In this document: piece by piece, positions 60,824-64,000 of the stretch
How positions within the stretch are numbered: position 1 is the first letter of the stretch
Layout of the letters: each line of letters opens with the position of its first letter
Assembly (NCBI GenBank): GCA_029817715.1
Contig: JARUPY010000533.1
Location: 1,632,001-1,696,000 of the forward strand
Source of the DNA: Melastoma dodecandrum
Lineage: Eukaryota > Streptophyta > Magnoliopsida > Myrtales > Melastomataceae
DNA length: 64,000 nt
Direction: 5' to 3'
Position numbers and translations under genes: made by a program
The notes under the pieces: generated by a model
Database searches by the model: none
What the model was told of the DNA's origin: nothing
What the model saw: only the letters and a program-made list of their open reading frames with translations

Positions 60824-63334
60824 AGGAAGTTTGACACCTCCTCCCCGTCAAAGACTATCACAAGTCCATTGTCTGCATACCGATCCCCTTCCACCCATGT
60901 TAATGGTACCGTTGGCAACAGCAATGGTGTTAGGGTGGCTGCTGCTACTCCTGTAAGTACAGCCATGACAACTGCTAAATGGCTTCGAATTACTGTGTCT
61001 CCTCTTCCTTCTGACCCTTCAGTTGAGCTGAAAAAATTCCTCGCATCTTGCGACAAGGTGTATGCTTGCTTGTTCTGCTGATTTAGTTCTAGCAACACAT
61101 AAGACTGTCAAATTGTTGTTTCCAGCTGTCCTGGAGCGAACTGGAATTACAGCTTTTGATATGAGTAAAATGAGAGAGTTTTGTTAGACATGAGGAATCC
61201 CTGCCAAGGGAACTGAGGAGGCATCTAAATACATTGGAGTAGCGACTTCTTGAAAAGATGGTCTGGGAGAAGGGTTCTTCAATGTACAATTCCTTAATAG
61301 TGGCAAAACCTGCCCTTGCAGAAGAGATAAATCGCCTTAGTTTATTAGCCGAACCACTTCTCTAGATGAAATTGCCATTCATATAAACTACTACTCTGCA
61401 GAATTGTCCCAATCACCTTTCCAAAAGCATGAAATTTCTTCTGGTACATTTCTGTTTCTACTTAGGTTGAGTTTTATACAGCATATGGTTGTCATGTCCA
61501 ACACTTTCTGTAGCATTGTTTGTCATCATGTTTATCATGCATACTTTGATTACTCTTTTGGGACATTGATCAAGAAAATCAACAAGCGATTTTTGTATGA
61601 TCATCCGGGACAAAATGGTGACATCAGGTCACCAAAGAAACCTTGTGTAGACTATCATAGTGTGCTAGTTGAAACGAATTCATTTACCTCTCCCGTAAAA
61701 GATCGTCTTTTAGCCTTCAGTTGTATGAAGTCCAAGTTGCCTCCACCTCCATTACCATCTACATTTGCCAGGTATACTTCACATTGTTTAGTATCCTGCC
61801 TATTGCAGTACTACCTCTCATTATATGATGGTGTGTAACTTTGTAATTTCACAGTCCAACACAACCGCATCCGGAAGGTGGAGGTGAGACGTGCAGAAAC
61901 AGGAATAACCATATTATTTACCAAGGCCCGAAACCTGAATTAGTTCTGTTGAATTTCATTATGAAAAACATGCTAATGTGCTTTCATAATTATGATTTTA
62001 ATCTCTGGTTTCTGCTTCTCTCTTTTGGAAAATGTTTTTCTTAATGAGCATTTATCACTACAGTTATATAGCGGCTTACTTTTTGCTCAATATGCTTGTT
62101 GTAATAGATTACAAAGCTAGCAGCAGTTAGAATCAGTGGCATGCTCGAAAGGTTACAATTGAACCAGCAAATAAAGGAGAGTGCCTACTCCCTTTACCAG
62201 CAGATACTCAATCCGTGTACATCTCTTTTCTTTAACCGACATATTGACCAGATAATCCTCTGTTCTTTCTATGGTGTTGCAAAGGTTTGAATTTAAGTGA
62301 TCTTTTATAATTTAGGGTTGTTGATAGCATTCATTGCTTCCTTCCTTATCCTTGTTATTTTACTAAATTGTAGATATCTCAAACTAGTTTATCATTCAAG
62401 GAGATAATTAACAACTGCAGGAGGCAACCTCACTGCAAGCCACGAGTATTTCGGAATGTCTTTGTTGACTGGTCATCAGCTCCATGGAGTGGGGTAAGTT
62501 GTTCCCTTGAGTTATTTCTCTGCAGTGAGTATGTAATTATTAAGTAACACTTATGGTGCTTTGAAATCAGAAATCTGGACACGATCATGTAGATATTGTC
62601 ACGTTTTACAATGAGATGTTCATTTCTTCTGTAAAGCCTCTTCTAGTTGAACTTGGTCTGAGGAAGACATCAAGGAGTAATACGGTTCCTGAAGTTGGCA
62701 TGAACGATGGTTTATTTTTTATTTTTGGCATGAACTTATATGTTAGTTTTGGAAGACTTTGACCTGATGTACTTTTTTTGCAATCACTGTGATCAATCAG
62801 CTCAATGTCCGGCATCACCTAAGACACCCACGTTTCCAAACTTGCCGGACATGTCCCCCAAGAAAATTTCTACGTCGCATAACGTCTGTGAATCTCCCTT
62901 TAGATCGTCTAAGGTATTTATCTTGTGTGCTTAAAAGAAAATTTTGGTGAAGTCGTGTTTTGGTTTCCCTTGGTCTTATTTCTAATCAGCGGTTTACAGA
63001 TGGATGCTTCTATATCTCATAGCTCGAGAAGCTACTATGCTTGTGTGGGAGAAAGCACTGATGCCTACCAAAGCCCATCCAAAGATCTCGCTGCCATAAA
63101 TGATTTCTTGAATTGGTGCATTATTTGTATTGGCCTTTTGAGCATTTGAGGGTCAGAATGCAACTTTATGATCTTAATTCATTTGGCAGTAACTGGAAAG
63201 CATGAGGCACTCTCAACTTTGATGTTGATGCTGGCTTGGTCAGTGACTCTATGGTGGTTAATAGTTTTTGCCTCCAAATTGGGACCTTTGCAACAGCTAC
63301 CAGCGCGTCTATGCCTGAGCAACATATATCCTGA
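60824..63334 (+). pseudogene. Partial retinoblastoma-related (RBR) gene copy, internally deleted and frameshifted
   Basis: RBR is the plant retinoblastoma homologue that binds E2F. Only the second half is here, starting at an exon with [17 protein letters not shown] and [10 protein letters not shown]...SPLPS, ending in FLASCDK at about 61056. The next pocket-A exons are missing: the sequence resumes at about 61083 with [20 protein letters not shown]. That segment then shifts frame and has a TAG in the RRHLNTLE-(stop)[11 protein letters not shown] run (61230-61260). Later exons are mostly intact: [59 protein letters not shown] (spacer/pocket B), [51 protein letters not shown] and a final exon with TLNFDVDAGLVSDS ending at 63334. 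Introns are retained, so it arose by DNA duplication. Confidence 0.9.
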
Positions 63335-64000
63335 GAATTATGACTTGTGCAATTGCCACTGTAAATAAAGCATAGATCACATTTTCTGGTCTGTCCAGGA
63401 GCGAACTTAACTGGAGAAAGGCGAGCGGTGTTCCTATGTCTTATAGCTGCCCCTGAACCCATGTCCCCCTGTCAAGTGGCTTTTGGTTGGTTGCTTAATG
63501 GAAAGATTTTTCCTTTCATGTGCCTAGTTAACTCTCATTGTTATTGAGACGTTTCTTTTGAAAAGGAAATAGGATCCGAATAACAGTAATCAAACCTTTG
63601 GTGGTTGTTGAGAGGATAAGATCATGAAATACTGCCACCTTTTGTAGTTGCGGTTTAGCAGATCAACCCCAAGGAGAAAAAGGAACATTCAAGTTGCAGA
63701 ATGTTAACATCTTATCGCGTGGATGGGATGAGGGAGCAAGACTCGGGTACTCAAATTGAAATACTGAATGACAAATTATCAGTTCAGGGAGGTTATGAAT
63801 GTTCACTAGAAGTCAGCGCGGGACAAGTTTCACAAGGAGGGACTGCTGTTGACGACGACCAATAATTAGCAAATCATGCCAGCTAAACCCATGATGCCTT
63901 CCAATATAGTTGTTACAAGTTAACTGGTTGCCGGAATGGAACAAGAAGCTCCACCACGCTTGCTGCAGGCGGCCACATCCCTACGAGAATGTCTTGGCTG
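63335..64000 (+). other. Downstream of the RBR relic; no gene recognised
   Basis: Probable former RBR 3'UTR followed by non-coding DNA. One open stretch around 63700-63863 has protein-like composition and ends in GGTAVDDDQ, but no start, splice context or family could be assigned. Confidence 0.4.

Noticed and set aside
63700..63863. Protein-like open stretch after the RBR relic
   Set aside because: No ATG or splice evidence and no recognisable family; could be chance.

Overview
This is plant nuclear DNA, almost certainly from a dicot and possibly a woody one (a Myrtales-type genome is a guess from protein flavour only). The evidence is split genes with GT-AG (and two GC-AG) introns, plant-only families (GAMYB, WAT1-related, P-class PPR, plant mobile domain), a miR159 target site, and TGGGCC/telobox promoters. 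Exon coordinates were read by eye from splice sites and reading-frame continuity.

Layout: 1-9.6 kb (-) exportin-7 (XPO7), 3' end outside the window; 10.9-15.75 kb (+) CDC48C/NVL-type AAA ATPase; 18.1-20.5 kb (+) R2R3-MYB of the GAMYB group with a miR159 site; 21.87-23.1 kb (-) decayed ZRF1-like gene; 23.17-24.54 kb (+) a 211-residue, 8-exon plastid/membrane-type protein; 25.5-26.5 kb (-) NAC alpha; 28.1-29.4 kb (-) ELC/TSG101 (ESCRT-I); 31.9-33.7 kb (+) NC2alpha/NF-YC11-type histone-fold corepressor whose C-terminus looks frameshifted; 35.5-37.1 kb (-) WAT1-related transporter; 41.0-42.2 kb (+) thylakoid-type protein resembling MPH1; 42.58-49.19 kb a complete Mutator-like element (MULE) with very long terminal inverted repeats full of GC-rich hairpins, carrying a MURA transposase and a plant mobile domain (PMD) gene, both broken; 50.2-52.3 kb (-) P-class PPR protein; 52.8-54.0 kb (+) CFAP20/BUG22; 54.55-59.75 kb (-) THO1/HPR1; 60.8-63.3 kb (+) an intron-containing, internally deleted retinoblastoma-related (RBR) pseudogene.

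Most intact genes are housekeeping: nuclear transport (XPO7), ribosome maturation (CDC48C), translation (NAC), endosomal sorting (ELC), transcription repression (NC2alpha) and mRNA export (THO1). Several sit behind site II/telobox promoters. The gene set recalls Arabidopsis neighbourhoods holding MYB33/65, ZRF1 and XPO7, and NACA1, ELC, NF-YC11 and CFAP20, so the window is probably a conserved ancestral block interrupted by one MULE and by two degenerating gene copies.

Most novel: the MULE that pairs MURA with a PMD gene between hairpin-array TIRs. Also notable are the RBR and ZRF1 relics, the NC2alpha C-terminal frameshift, two GC-AG introns, and a small multi-exon gene that simple ORF scanning misses.
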